Assembly (NCBI RefSeq): GCF_007846095.1
Contig: NZ_VOEI01000003.1
Coordinates: forward strand, 310,001 to 374,000
Direction of reading: 5' to 3'
Source: Mucilaginibacter achroorhodeus
GTDB lineage: Bacteria > Bacteroidota > Bacteroidia > Sphingobacteriales > Sphingobacteriaceae
Length of the DNA stretch: 64,000 bases
Position 1 is the stretch's first letter. Every line of letters starts with the position of its first letter. The notes under the pieces are model-generated. The model ran no database searches, was not told the DNA's origin, and saw nothing but the letters and a program-made list of their open reading frames with translations. Positions 25,025 through 34,094 of the stretch are shown one piece after another. Both the position numbers and the translations under genes were made by a program.

Positions 25025-26935
25025 TCACTCTCCCACCGGCAACCAAACCATCATATCAGATTTACCACGATTATCCCAGCTGTAATATGGTATTGCCGTC
25101 AGGGTTCCTTTGCCTGGCAGGTTTGTTTTTAATTCTACTATGCCACCCAACAAATCTTTATTATAGGCGGAGGTAAAGACAGCATTTTTAGGGATAGTTA
25201 TATCTGCAGGATTGTTGATCTTGTCCGACCGTTCTACACAATAAACTAACGGCCCGCGTTGCAGGGCTACTTTGTTTCTTGCGTCCTTGATACTGTCAAT
25301 AGCTGTTATCTGATTTACCTGCATCGGCAGGTCAAGGCTTACTACATCACCTTTTTTCCAGGTATTGTTTATCACTGCGTAGCCGTTACTCATCGTAAAT
25401 TTTATTGGCCTGCCGTTAAGTTTAAGCGTAACCGGTTTGTTTGTAACTTTAGCATATTTATAAGTTTCGCCCGGCACAGGTTTGTTAGTAGCCCAGCCCG
25501 GTATACGTACATAAAGCGGGAACTTCTTATTCTTATCAGGAGAAATGCTTATGTTAACCAAACCTTTCCATGGGTACTCTGTCTGCTGGCTTATCTGCAC
25601 ATTACCGTTTTTTAGCGGAACGGTGGTATTACTGCCGACAAAAAGATTCACCCAAACAGCGTTATCGTTTGCAGCATAAATGTAATTACCTAATGATTCT
25701 ACAAGCCTTGCTATGTTAGACGGGCAGCATGCAGTACCAAACCATTCTTTGCGGCTGTGATTGCCGTTGGCCTGTAAAACGTTCTCGTAAAAGAAATGAT
25801 CGCCACTTAATGACAGGCCGTCTAACGCTCCATTATATAAACTGCGTTCAAGCACATCTATGTATTTTGCATTACCCGTAAGCAAGTTCATACGCTCGTT
25901 CCATAGAATCATCCCTACCGAAGCGCAGGTTTCGCAGTAAGCATCTGCGTTAGGCAGATCATAATCTATTGTAAAACCCTCATTATTGCCTGATGAGCCT
26001 ATGCCGCCTGTAATGTACATGTTGCGGTAAACTACATCCTGCCAAACGTTTTGCATGGCGTTCATATAACCAGGGTCACTTTTTGCAGCACCTACATCTG
26101 CCGCGCCGGTATATAGATACATGGCACGTACGGCATGCCCTTCTATCTGTTTCTGATCTTTAACAGGCACGTCATCCTGGGCATATTTTACACCCATATC
26201 TTTCCTGTCCCATATCATGCCTTTGCCATAGCCGTGCCCGCGTTGCTGCAGGTACCAGTCGGCAAGGTCAAGATATTTCACCTTCCCGGTAGCATGGTAT
26301 AGTTTCACAAGCGCAAGCTCTATCTCTTCGTGGCCCGATACCCAATGCCTGTTCTGTTGCCTAAAGGTGCTGTCGATATTATCAGCTACACGTGTAGCCA
26401 CATCCAGCAACTTGCGTTTACCAGTGGTATTGTAATAAGCTATGGCAGCCTCAATCAAATGGCCGGCATTATAGTCTTCATGCTTTTCCATGTCCGTCCA
26501 GCGGCCATCCATATTGCGCAAGGTGTAATACGTATTTAAGTAGCCATCGGGCTGTTGTGCAGCAGCGATCTTATCTATCCAATCATCTGCTTTAGCTTCT
26601 AACTTTGGATCCGGATGATTTTTTAGTGAATACGCTATTGCCTCTAAAGCTTTGTAAACATCAGAGTCATCATAGTAAATACCTTCGTGTTTTTCGCCCT
26701 GTTTGTGTGCAACTTTTTCAAAGTTACGGATGCGGGGCGTTTTTATTTCCGTTTGCTCAATACAAACCGGAATAGTTACCCTACTGACGGTTTTTATACG
26801 CGGTGCCCAAAAATTATCAGTGATATTCACTTTGGCAAAACTTACCGGCTGCATCTTTAACGACTGCCCCGTTAATTTTCCTGACACTAATACAGCAATG
26901 GCTATACTATACAGTAATTTACTTGATAATTGCAT
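25025..26935 (-). CDS. Glycoside hydrolase family 127 (beta-L-arabinofuranosidase-like)
   Basis: 636 residues with a signal peptide (SIAIAVLVSGKLTG, near 1-23). The fold is an (alpha/alpha)6 barrel (about 30-440) followed by beta domains. The family catalytic/zinc residues are visible: the E/C pair in YCETCASVGMILWNERM (about 334-338) and the double Cys in FGTACCPSNIARL (about 402-403), one of which is the nucleophile in characterised members. The YYDDSDVYKALEAIAY segment is also typical. It acts outside the cytoplasm, probably trimming arabinose from plant glycans. No polysaccharide-utilisation genes surround it. Confidence 0.93.
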   Translation of the reverse strand: MQLSSKLLYSIAIAVLVSGKLTGQSLKMQPVSFAKVNITDNFWAPRIKTVSRVTIPVCIEQTEIKTPRIRNFEKVAHKQGEKHEGIYYDDSDVYKALEAIAYSLKNHPDPKLEAKADDWIDKIAAAQQPDGYLNTYYTLRNMDGRWTDMEKHEDYNAGHLIEAAIAYYNTTGKRKLLDVATRVADNIDSTFRQQNRHWVSGHEEIELALVKLYHATGKVKYLDLADWYLQQRGHGYGKGMIWDRKDMGVKYAQDDVPVKDQKQIEGHAVRAMYLYTGAADVGAAKSDPGYMNAMQNVWQDVVYRNMYITGGIGSSGNNEGFTIDYDLPNADAYCETCASVGMILWNERMNLLTGNAKYIDVLERSLYNGALDGLSLSGDHFFYENVLQANGNHSRKEWFGTACCPSNIARLVESLGNYIYAANDNAVWVNLFVGSNTTVPLKNGNVQISQQTEYPWKGLVNISISPDKNKKFPLYVRIPGWATNKPVPGETYKYAKVTNKPVTLKLNGRPIKFTMSNGYAVINNTWKKGDVVSLDLPMQVNQITAIDSIKDARNKVALQRGPLVYCVERSDKINNPADITIPKNAVFTSAYNKDLLGGIVELKTNLPGKGTLTAIPYYSWDNRGKSDMMVWLPVGE

Positions 26936-26967
26936 AAATGTAATTTAGACAAATAATAATTGATCAC

Positions 26968-26975
26968 CAAATATA
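26968..26975 (-). promoter_or_regulatory. Promoter -7 box of the GH127 gene (TATATTTG on minus strand)
   Basis: CAAATATA on the plus strand gives TATATTTG on the minus strand, 33 bases upstream of the start. Confidence 0.5.
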
Positions 26976-27017
26976 AAAATTTAAGAATTAATTAAAATAC
27001 ACTAACAGGCATAAAAA

Positions 27018-27040
27018 AAGCCGCCTGTAACAGGCGGCTT
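27018..27040 (-). terminator. Terminator after the small coiled-coil gene
   Basis: 10-bp stem AAGCCGCCTG (27018-27027) / CAGGCGGCTT (27031-27040) with loop TAA. On the minus strand it is followed by seven T. It lies 20 bases after the stop at 27060. Confidence 0.92.
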
Positions 27041-27059
27041 GTATATTTTGCAAATTCAA

Positions 27060-27305
27060 TTATGCAGTAAGTTGTTGATCATCTTTATTTGGAGTTTTCA
27101 TTTGAATAACCGGTGCGGTTGGCAACTCAATATTATAGGTTATTTGTTCAAATTCTTCTCTCGACCTCTTTAGTTCGTTTTGCAAACGATTCATTCCAAA
27201 CTGAAGTGTAGTATAATTGGCATGAAAAGCAGACAAAGTATCTTTTAATTTATCTGTTTGGGCTTTAAGCCGCTCTATATGCTGATGAAAATCCTGAGTG
27301 CTCAC
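27060..27305 (-). CDS. Small predicted coiled-coil protein
   Basis: 81 residues. Heptad-like pattern HIERLKAQTDKLKDTLSAF followed by LQFGMNRLQNELKRSREEFEQI (split here for length) suggests one long coiled coil. No signal, no membrane segment, no family recognised. It is real rather than a chance ORF because of its own strong terminator and its biased composition. It is divergent from the SGNH hydrolase. Confidence 0.65.
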   Translation of the reverse strand: MSTQDFHQHIERLKAQTDKLKDTLSAFHANYTTLQFGMNRLQNELKRSREEFEQITYNIELPTAPVIQMKTPNKDDQQLTA

Positions 27306-27372
27306 AATTATTAAGAATAATATTCAACAATAAACAATTTTTATACCATTTTTGAGAATATCAATTATTACC

Positions 27373-28074
27373 ATGAAAAAAACACTTTTAGTTTTGGCAC
27401 TGTTCGCTTTTATAAACAAACGTTCCGCAGCGCAAGACTGGCCAAACCTGGCCAAATACCAGGAAGAAAATACCAAGGTTATGGCCGAGGCTAATCCCGG
27501 CAACCGGGTAGTATTTATGGGTAACTCGATCACCGAAGGCTGGAAAAGGGTTGATCCTGATTTTTTTGAGGCAAACAAAAATTATATTGACCGGGGCATA
27601 AGCGGACAAACCACCCCTCAGATGGTTCTGCGTTTCAGGCAGGATGTGATTGATCTTAAACCAGCAGTGGTTACCATATTAGCGGGTACTAATGATATAG
27701 CAGGTAACACTGGGCCGGCAACGCTCGAACAGATATTCGGCAACATACAAACTATGGCGCAACTGGCAGCTACCTATAAGATAAAAGTGGTGATCTGCTC
27801 AATTTTACCGGTTTTTGATTACCCATGGAAAACAGGTTTGCAGCCTGCGGGAAAAATCATCACGCTGAATAGCATGCTTAAAGAGTTTGCACAGAAGAAC
27901 GGATTTTACTACCTGGATTACCACAGCCTAATGAAAGACGACCGTGATGGATTACGCGCCGAATTAGGTAACGACGGTGTACACCCTAACAAAGATGGTT
28001 ATGCCATTATGGAAAAAGCGGTGCAGCCGGTTATAGCTAAAGCACTAAGCGAAAAACCTAAAAAACGTAAATAA
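27373..28074 (+). CDS. Exported SGNH/GDSL-type hydrolase
   Basis: 233 residues from ATG 27373, with a signal peptide ending near residue 20 (FINKRSAA). Block I is FMGNSITEGW with Ser52 as nucleophile, the Gly block is RGISGQTT, block III is LAGTNDIAG, and the Asp/His pair is in GNDGVHPNKDG. It probably removes acyl or acetyl groups from sugars or lipids in the periplasm. An in-frame TTG at 27352 adds residues before the signal and is rejected. Confidence 0.92.
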   Translation: MKKTLLVLALFAFINKRSAAQDWPNLAKYQEENTKVMAEANPGNRVVFMGNSITEGWKRVDPDFFEANKNYIDRGISGQTTPQMVLRFRQDVIDLKPAVVTILAGTNDIAGNTGPATLEQIFGNIQTMAQLAATYKIKVVICSILPVFDYPWKTGLQPAGKIITLNSMLKEFAQKNGFYYLDYHSLMKDDRDGLRAELGNDGVHPNKDGYAIMEKAVQPVIAKALSEKPKKRK

Positions 28075-28079
28075 TATGC

Positions 28080-28102
28080 AGGCAGCTACGGCTGCCTTTT
28101 TT
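28080..28102 (+). terminator. Terminator after the SGNH hydrolase gene
   Basis: AGGCAGC (28080-28086) / GCTGCCT (28091-28097) with loop TACG and a run of T to 28102. The stem overlaps the stop codon of the convergent small gene at 28086. Confidence 0.9.
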
Positions 28103-28316
28103 GTTTGATCTTAACGGTGCGGCGCGATAATTCATCACGTATAAGGGCACACTCTTCGTAATGTTCCCGGCTGATCTTTTGTTCTAAAAGATGATACAAT
28201 TGAACGGATGTTAGTCCGATATAAGGCAAGCTGTTTACATTCAACTCGGCAAGGGGCACTATAGCGCCGTCTGCGCTATGGAAGCCCAACTGAGGGTTTC
28301 TTTCGTTTAAATTCAT
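28086..28316 (-). CDS. Small hypothetical protein with UVR-like helix
   Basis: 76 residues. The N-terminal half (NPQLGFHSADGAIVPLAELN) is not recognised. The C-terminal helix EHYEECALIRDELSRR resembles the UVR motif of UvrB, ClpC and McsA (E.Ye.AA.lRD.i), a protein-contact helix. Cytoplasmic. Function unknown. Its terminator region is shared with the convergent SGNH gene. Confidence 0.65.
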   Translation of the reverse strand: MNLNERNPQLGFHSADGAIVPLAELNVNSLPYIGLTSVQLYHLLEQKISREHYEECALIRDELSRRTVKIKQKRQP

Positions 28317-28412
28317 GGGACAAGTAAGTTAGCCATCCGTTTCGATAATTCCTAATCGTTTCAGTTAATTTTTTTAAACTTAATCAAAGCACGACTTGTT
28401 CATTATAGTAAC

Positions 28413-29198
28413 ATGAGTAATCACAGCAGCGACACTTGGTCGGCAGATTTGTACAGTAAGTACGAGGCCGAACGGAACCGCCCTATTTATGATCTGCTTA
28501 ATCGCATACAAACTAACGCTATAAAAATAGCCGCAGATGTAGGTTGCGGGCCCGGAAACTCTACAGAGTTACTTAAACAAAAATTCCCTGATGCGAAGAT
28601 CATCGGCATGGATAGCTCTGCCAATATGATTGAAGCTGCCCGCAAGCGCCTGCCTGAGGTACAGTTTGATATTGCGGATGTAGCCACCTGGGAAAATAAA
28701 GGGCTTTTCGATGTAATATTATCCAACGCTGTTTTACAATGGGTACCAGACCACGCCACTATCCTGCCTGCATTGCTTAACCGGCTTAATCCTGGTGGCA
28801 CACTTGCTATACAGGTACCTGATAACTTTGCAGAACCTACCCATCGCTTAATGAGGCATGTTGCAGCAAACGGCCCGTGGGCAGAAAAACTGACTGCAGC
28901 CCCAAAGCGCCTTGACCGGCAATCTCCTGATTGGTATTTCAGTCTGTTACATGACAAAGTAGAATCAGTTGATATTTGGCGTACAACATACTTTCATCCA
29001 ATTAAAACAGGGGCCGCTGGAATTGTTGAAATGGTAAAAAGCACCGGACTACGGCCCTATCTCGACGTTTTGGAAGCTGGTGAACAACAGGACTTTTTGG
29101 AAGAATATCAACAGCAGATAGCTAAAGAATACCCCGCTCAAGCAGATGGTACCGTGTTGCTGCCTTATCCACGGTTATTTATTGTGGCAATGAGATAG
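28413..29198 (+). CDS. tam: Trans-aconitate 2-methyltransferase-like SAM enzyme
   Basis: 261 residues. Class I SAM-dependent methyltransferase: motif I is ADVGCGPGNSTELL (about 41-54), motif II IIGMDSSANMIEAAR, and motif IV VILSNAVLQWVPDH. The overall pattern (start WSADLYSKYEAERNRPIYDLL, middle LNPGGTLAIQVPDNFAEPTH) fits Tam, which methylates trans-aconitate to relieve inhibition of aconitase. The substrate is inferred from family likeness. Its last 20 bases overlap the convergent MBOAT gene. Confidence 0.85.
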   Translation: MSNHSSDTWSADLYSKYEAERNRPIYDLLNRIQTNAIKIAADVGCGPGNSTELLKQKFPDAKIIGMDSSANMIEAARKRLPEVQFDIADVATWENKGLFDVILSNAVLQWVPDHATILPALLNRLNPGGTLAIQVPDNFAEPTHRLMRHVAANGPWAEKLTAAPKRLDRQSPDWYFSLLHDKVESVDIWRTTYFHPIKTGAAGIVEMVKSTGLRPYLDVLEAGEQQDFLEEYQQQIAKEYPAQADGTVLLPYPRLFIVAMR

Positions 29199-30171
29199 GT
29201 GATAAGTCGGCGAGTGGTAACACTACCCCATTTATGAATTGCGGATGAAATAACAATGGAGCGGGCAAAACCAACCAAAAGAAAACCCAGATATGGGCGG
29301 TTGTCTTATTTGCCAGAAAAAGAGGACATCGTTTTTGAATAGTCCTTTCCAATGCTACTATAAATGCATGTGCCAAAAAATAAAGCGTTGATAATCCATA
29401 GCCGGCATTTACCGGAACGCTCAAAGCCAACTCATGCAGCAATCCGGAGAAAACAAATGACACGAAAACAGCTGCGGTATTGCCAAATCTTTGCTTGAGT
29501 GGCCTAAAGATAGCTATTGATGTCATTTCGCTAAAAGCCAAGTTCCATCTTTTACCCCAAAACTCGGTTATACTTAATGCAGCGGCTGGCCTCCTAAATA
29601 AGTAATAGGTAGCTGCGCCCTGCAAACGCCACATCCCCGCACTGATGCTAAGTAATCCAAAATGGAGAATCAGGCTAAAACCAATTAGCAACAATAGTGC
29701 AGTTATAATATAGCCAAGAGAATTACCCGGTATTATATTATGATGAATAAGCAGACGTGTTACATATACGAGCAACAAACCCAGTAATAACCTGCTGATA
29801 CCAAAGCTGATCATTCTTGTTGCACCAGGTTGAGATGGCTCTCCAAGCGTTTCAAATGGCTGAGGACGCATACCCGCCCATCCGCATGCAAAAGCAAACC
29901 ACTTCCCAAAAGACAGTTTTAAGGTTGTTTTATCAGGCATAGATGATACCGCTACTATCTTCATAGCAGTAAATGTAGTAGCTATAATAGCGAGCATCTT
30001 TAATACTGGATGCTGATTAATAAAAAGCCAGTAAACCAGTGCTATTGAAAATACCAATGAAAGCCAGCTTATATAGCGGTATCTGTATTTAGCTATAAAA
30101 TAGCCACCAGTAATGAGCAGAACGTTGATAAGTGCAAATGCAACTAAACGTATTAATAGGCCGCTATTCAT
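29179..30171 (-). CDS. MBOAT-type membrane acyltransferase (wax synthase-like)
   Basis: 330 residues with about 9 transmembrane helices. The segment ITEFWGKRWNLAFSEM and the membrane histidine in VFSGLLHELALSV match the wax synthase-like branch of the MBOAT fold. CGWAGMRPQPFETLG matches the family loop CxWPGMdpxxF. Such enzymes move acyl groups onto alcohols in the membrane. The substrate here is unknown. The preceding gene, 2 bases upstream, codes a small membrane protein, so the two act as one unit. The 3' end overlaps tam by 20 bases. Confidence 0.8.
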   Translation of the reverse strand: MNSGLLIRLVAFALINVLLITGGYFIAKYRYRYISWLSLVFSIALVYWLFINQHPVLKMLAIIATTFTAMKIVAVSSMPDKTTLKLSFGKWFAFACGWAGMRPQPFETLGEPSQPGATRMISFGISRLLLGLLLVYVTRLLIHHNIIPGNSLGYIITALLLLIGFSLILHFGLLSISAGMWRLQGAATYYLFRRPAAALSITEFWGKRWNLAFSEMTSIAIFRPLKQRFGNTAAVFVSFVFSGLLHELALSVPVNAGYGLSTLYFLAHAFIVALERTIQKRCPLFLANKTTAHIWVFFWLVLPAPLLFHPQFINGVVLPLADLSPISLPQ

Positions 30172-30173
30172 AA

Positions 30174-30593
30174 TTACTTAAAATTAAGGTAAAATGAGTA
30201 ACTATAAACAATGCTAAAAAAGACGAAGGCAGTTACCAATACCATCTCTTTAATTAAGGGCCAAACGCCTTTAGGAAAGTTTGTTCTATCGAAATATAAA
30301 AACTGGATCGCCAATCGGGATATCCAATAGACAGCAATAAAACCCGTTACCGCACATGCAAGCGGCGTAGCGTTTATTAGTTGCCCACTCATAGTTACAG
30401 ATAGTAAGCCGAAACTGCTGTTGATAACCAATATGTATACAGCATAAACCCAAAACAGCTTTTTTATCATAGGCTGAACTTTACTTAACTCCTGAGGCCA
30501 TTTAAATACTTTTGGCACTATAAGGCTAACCGTCGCCAGCAGCAACTGGCCAACTCCTGCCAGTTTTACTACCTCTTGTAATGTCTTTTCCAT
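30174..30593 (-). CDS. Small four-helix membrane protein, partner of the MBOAT gene
   Basis: 139 residues from ATG 30593, with four predicted membrane helices (about 14-32, 46-66, 73-94, 113-135). No family recognised. The stop is 2 bases before the MBOAT start, so the pair is an operon. The upstream TTG at 30599 lies in the promoter box TATATTTG and is rejected. With that box the transcript would begin almost at the ATG. Confidence 0.72.
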   Translation of the reverse strand: MEKTLQEVVKLAGVGQLLLATVSLIVPKVFKWPQELSKVQPMIKKLFWVYAVYILVINSSFGLLSVTMSGQLINATPLACAVTGFIAVYWISRLAIQFLYFDRTNFPKGVWPLIKEMVLVTAFVFFSIVYSYSFYLNFK

Positions 30594-30596
30594 ATG

Positions 30597-30646
30597 CAAA
30601 TATAGTTTATTAATTATATTTTCAATAATTACTGAAAATATAATTA
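30597..30646 (-). promoter_or_regulatory. Promoter of the MBOAT pair with a 14-bp AT-rich dyad
   Basis: On the minus strand TATATTTG (30604-30597) is a -7 box, with TTG (30625-30623) 18 bases upstream. The perfect arms TAATTATATTTTCA (30611-30624) and TGAAAATATAATTA (30633-30646) with an 8-base spacer overlap the -33 element, as an operator would. The divergent MFS gene starts at 30745. Confidence 0.6.
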
Positions 30647-30744
30647 TATAAAAAGAAGCTATTTTTGTAGCTCAGCTTTAATAAAGATTTTTACTACTCC
30701 AATCGGCTCACTTTTCTTACACTTGCAAACGCTAAGCAAGTTCT

Positions 30745-31947
30745 ATGGCCAAACCGGTACACCCCATTTATAATCTCCATTTTGCACTGGTTTGCTTAAG
30801 CTCGTTTTTATTTTCGTGCAGCTTTAATATGCTCATTCCGGAATTACCTGCTTATTTAAGCAGACTGGGCGGCGCCGAACATAAAGGTTTGATAATAGCG
30901 CTATTCACGCTTACTGCAGGCATATCCCGACCTTTTAGCGGGCGATTAACTGATACCCTTGGCCGAGTGCCGGTAATGGCTGTCGGCTCCATCGTTTGTT
31001 TTGTTTGCGGCTTTTTGTACCCTATCCTCAGCACGGTAGCTGGCTTTTTATTTTTGCGCTTGCTTCATGGCTTTTCAACCGGTTTTAAGCCTACTGCAAC
31101 CGCAGCTTATGTAGCTGACATAGTACCACGCGAGCGTTGGGGCGAGGCATTAGGTTTTCATGGTATTTGCTTTAGCACCGGCTTGGCTGTTGGGCCTGCT
31201 ATTGGGAGCACCATAAGTTTGTATTTTTCGCTTAACTTGCTATTTTACGTATCATCTTTTTTTGCGCTGATGTCTATCGCCATACTGATGAACATGAAGG
31301 AAACGCTGAAAGATAAACGCCCTTTCAGCTTATCGATATTGAAGATATCCCGCAAGGACATTATCGCCGTTGAGGTGCTTCCAGCTGCCATTGTTACCTT
31401 GCTGTCTTACGTAGCCTACGGCGCAATCCTTACCGTGATCCCGGATTGGAGCCAACACCTCGGTATCGTTAATAAAGGTTTATTTTTCATGGTATTCACC
31501 ATTGCCTCCTTGCTTATAAGGTTTGTAGCCGGTAAAGTATCTGATAAGTACGGACGCATATCAGTTATTAATACAGGGCTGGTTTTACTTGTACTATCTT
31601 TATCTATCATCGGCTTTGCCAAAACTGTAACCGGGCTGATGCTTGGCGGTGTAGTTTATGGCGTTGCAACAGGCATTCTTTCCCCCGCCCTAAACGCCTG
31701 GACGGTTGATATGAGCCTACCCGATCATCGGGGTAAAGCTATGGCAACCATGTATATTTCTCTCGAAGCCGGTATTGGTTTGGGCGCTTTGATCTCGGGT
31801 TGGTGTTATCAGGATGTAATTAGTATGGTGCCTGCAATTATGTACGCCAGTGGTATAGTAGCCGCTATCGCTTTAATTTATATGGGTTTTAGGCATAAGA
31901 CAAAAATCAAACGTTTACAGCCTGTTGTAATTGAAAGCGAGATCTGA
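30745..31947 (+). CDS. Major facilitator superfamily transporter
   Basis: 400 residues, 12 predicted membrane helices. The loop 2-3 motif is SGRLTDTLGRVPVM, and the matching loop 8-9 motif is AGKVSDKYGRISVI. The family resembles drug or sugar exporters of the DHA1/YfcJ type. No substrate can be assigned. It is divergent from the MBOAT pair. A possible box TACACTTG (one mismatch) lies at 30718-30725. Confidence 0.9.
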   Translation: MAKPVHPIYNLHFALVCLSSFLFSCSFNMLIPELPAYLSRLGGAEHKGLIIALFTLTAGISRPFSGRLTDTLGRVPVMAVGSIVCFVCGFLYPILSTVAGFLFLRLLHGFSTGFKPTATAAYVADIVPRERWGEALGFHGICFSTGLAVGPAIGSTISLYFSLNLLFYVSSFFALMSIAILMNMKETLKDKRPFSLSILKISRKDIIAVEVLPAAIVTLLSYVAYGAILTVIPDWSQHLGIVNKGLFFMVFTIASLLIRFVAGKVSDKYGRISVINTGLVLLVLSLSIIGFAKTVTGLMLGGVVYGVATGILSPALNAWTVDMSLPDHRGKAMATMYISLEAGIGLGALISGWCYQDVISMVPAIMYASGIVAAIALIYMGFRHKTKIKRLQPVVIESEI

Positions 31948-32031
31948 CCATAGCTTGCTGACAGGGTAAAATCAGCTTTTTTTAAAATACTTTAAGGCAA
32001 AAAAAGGCAATTACATCAACTGATATTTGTC

Positions 32032-32039
32032 TACCTTCG
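32032..32039 (+). promoter_or_regulatory. Promoter-like box TACCTTCG before the 32060 lipoprotein
   Basis: Identical to the box at 6517. It sits 20 bases before the chosen ATG at 32060 and inside the rejected upstream extension from 32027. Confidence 0.45.
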
Positions 32040-32059
32040 GTGAACCCTTAATCCAGACT

Positions 32060-32647
32060 ATGATCACTTATAAGAAAACCTTATTGACAGCAGCTATTGC
32101 ATCCCTCGCCTTGGGCTCCTGCCAAAACCAACATGCAGACCTTAACGCCAATACTAATTATGCCGATCCTGATAGTATCACTTATGAATTGGCAAAAAAA
32201 TATGTAAAAAATTACGAGAAACGTGCCGGATATATAGATTCGGTTTATTCTGAGAGTAATTTATCTAAAGTAAAAAAACTGCCAGACACACGTGCCATAT
32301 GGTTTAGCGCAGACAGGCTACAGAAACTGGCTAATAAAGTAAAAAGCGAAGGTGGTGATGGGATTCGCTTTTATCTTGCTGCTTATGACAGCGTTTACAG
32401 TGAAGGATTTACCGGCGGCCATAAACCCGACCGCATTTATTGGAATAGAAATACACTGGTGATGGTATCTACCAAGGACAGCACCAATAAAGTTGGCCAA
32501 AAGTTTCACCGCGACTACTATACTGATAAGCCTACCGCCAACACCCCGCCCCGAGGTTTTATTGTTGGAAATCCACCCGAAAATCGCGGCGAAATATGCC
32601 CACCACCGAGAGATTGTAATACAATTGGTGCTACACTCATAAAATAA
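32060..32647 (+). CDS. Hypothetical lipoprotein
   Basis: 195 residues from ATG 32060, with a lipoprotein signal (AAIASLALGSC, Cys near 21). The mature part is polar with repeated Asp-Ser-Val-Tyr elements (YIDSVYSES, AYDSVYSEG) and a Pro/Cys-rich end (NRGEICPPPRDC). No family recognised. It is followed at 8 bases by the membrane protein of the sensor operon and may be cotranscribed with it. Confidence 0.75.
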   Translation: MITYKKTLLTAAIASLALGSCQNQHADLNANTNYADPDSITYELAKKYVKNYEKRAGYIDSVYSESNLSKVKKLPDTRAIWFSADRLQKLANKVKSEGGDGIRFYLAAYDSVYSEGFTGGHKPDRIYWNRNTLVMVSTKDSTNKVGQKFHRDYYTDKPTANTPPRGFIVGNPPENRGEICPPPRDCNTIGATLIK

Positions 32648-32655
32648 ACCATACA

Positions 32656-33315
32656 TTGAAGTTTATCAGCGTTAACACTGCATCAGAGTTTATTTGCTTC
32701 CTGGTTGCTTTTATTTTTCTGTTGAAAGACAAAAGCACCACCTGGAAAATGCTTATTGCCTTTTTATTGCTGACATGCATAACAGAAGTAACCGGTATCT
32801 ATATGCGTGAGTTTCTGCAAATCCGCAACTACCCGGTTTATAATGTTTACCTGTTGTTTGAGTGCGGGTTTACGAGTTATTTTTTTTACCACCTCTATCG
32901 GCCCTACAACTACCCTATAAAATGGCTCTATGTATGGTACGGCATTTTTATGCTTATCTTCCTATCAGAGATGCTTCACAACAATTTTAAAGGATTTACC
33001 TCTGCAACGGCTTCTATCATGTCGGTGATATTTGTTTTGGCCAGCTTGTATTTTTACTATTTGAAACTACGGGATGAAAAGTTTGAGCCGCTTCTTTATT
33101 CGGCCTCTTTCTGGTGGGTAAACGGCGCTTTATTCTTTTACTTCGGTAGTACGGCATGCAACATTTTTATGGACTATCTTGCCGAATATGAGTCCATCAC
33201 TTACAATAACTCAATCAGGTACATCATTTACAACGTGTTAGATGTAATTATGTATGCCTGCTGGTCATACGCTTTTATATGCAGATATCGTCAAAGGAAG
33301 TTATCTTTCTCATAG
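32656..33315 (+). CDS. Seven-helix membrane protein upstream of a sensor kinase
   Basis: 219 residues from a TTG start, with about 7 membrane helices and short loops, ending in a basic tail (RYRQRKLSFS). No family recognised. The 3' end overlaps the kinase gene by 37 bases, so the two are translationally linked. The kinase itself has only one membrane segment and no sensor domain, so this protein may supply the sensing part (inference). Confidence 0.75.
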   Translation: MKFISVNTASEFICFLVAFIFLLKDKSTTWKMLIAFLLLTCITEVTGIYMREFLQIRNYPVYNVYLLFECGFTSYFFYHLYRPYNYPIKWLYVWYGIFMLIFLSEMLHNNFKGFTSATASIMSVIFVLASLYFYYLKLRDEKFEPLLYSASFWWVNGALFFYFGSTACNIFMDYLAEYESITYNNSIRYIIYNVLDVIMYACWSYAFICRYRQRKLSFS

Positions 33316-34094
33316 GGTTAACTTCTGTTATATTTCTTATTGCTCCCTTGTTTCTGATACTGTATGTCCTGTCGTACAACCGGCGTAAGCGCAAGCATCA
33401 GGAAGATACCCTTACCATGCAGAAAACATTTGAAACAGAGTTATTGAAAACCCAAATGGAAGTACAGGAGCAAACGTTAAAAACTGTTGCTTATGACCTG
33501 CATGATAATATTGGCCAGTTACTGAGCCTTACCACAATAACACTGAGCTCGGTAGATCTTAACGATAGCCCGGGCGCGACAGAGAAGCTTGCACTGGTTG
33601 AGGACCTTACCATGCGGTCGATAAAAGAGGTTAAAGCCCTTTCACGCTTGTTGCATGGCGAAGAAATTGTGAGCCGGGGGTTAGCTGCAGCAATTGATTT
33701 TGAACTGGAATGGCTGCGGCGGTCGGATAAGTTTAAGATCAACTACAGCTACAACAAAGAAGTTATAGATCTTGACGCGATAAAGGCCACTATCTTATTC
33801 AGGCTCTTCCAGGAGATCATCAACAACATTATACAGCATGCAAAAGCCACAGAGATAAACATTGATCTAAACCAAAATTACGATCTCTGTACTTTACAAA
33901 TAACTGATAACGGTATAGGTTTTAACGTTGATGAAGCGCTTATCCGCAAAAGCGGGATGGGTTTACATAACATTGTTAAACGCAGCGCCATGCTCCAAGG
34001 CTCAGCCAACATCACTTCCTCGCCGGCTAAAGGCTCAAGCATCATTATCAAAATACCACAACAACCCACAACCAATGGAAAACTCAAAAATTAA
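33279..34094 (+). CDS. Sensor histidine kinase, HisKA_3 type
   Basis: 271 residues. One membrane helix (about 7-32) is followed by a coiled linker, the HisKA_3 dimerisation domain with His75 in YDLHDNIGQLL, and a HATPase_c domain with N-box NNIIQHAKATEINI, G1 TDNGIGF and G2 GMGLHNIV. It resembles the NarX/DegS group, which phosphorylates LuxR-type regulators. No extracellular sensor domain. It overlaps the upstream membrane protein by 37 bases and the response regulator by 20 bases. Confidence 0.92.
   Translation: MQISSKEVIFLIGLTSVIFLIAPLFLILYVLSYNRRKRKHQEDTLTMQKTFETELLKTQMEVQEQTLKTVAYDLHDNIGQLLSLTTITLSSVDLNDSPGATEKLALVEDLTMRSIKEVKALSRLLHGEEIVSRGLAAAIDFELEWLRRSDKFKINYSYNKEVIDLDAIKATILFRLFQEIINNIIQHAKATEINIDLNQNYDLCTLQITDNGIGFNVDEALIRKSGMGLHNIVKRSAMLQGSANITSSPAKGSSIIIKIPQQPTTNGKLKN

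Noticed and set aside
33928..34074. N-terminal extension of the response regulator
   Set aside because: It overlaps the kinase in another frame and has no domain; the receiver domain starts at ATG 34075.
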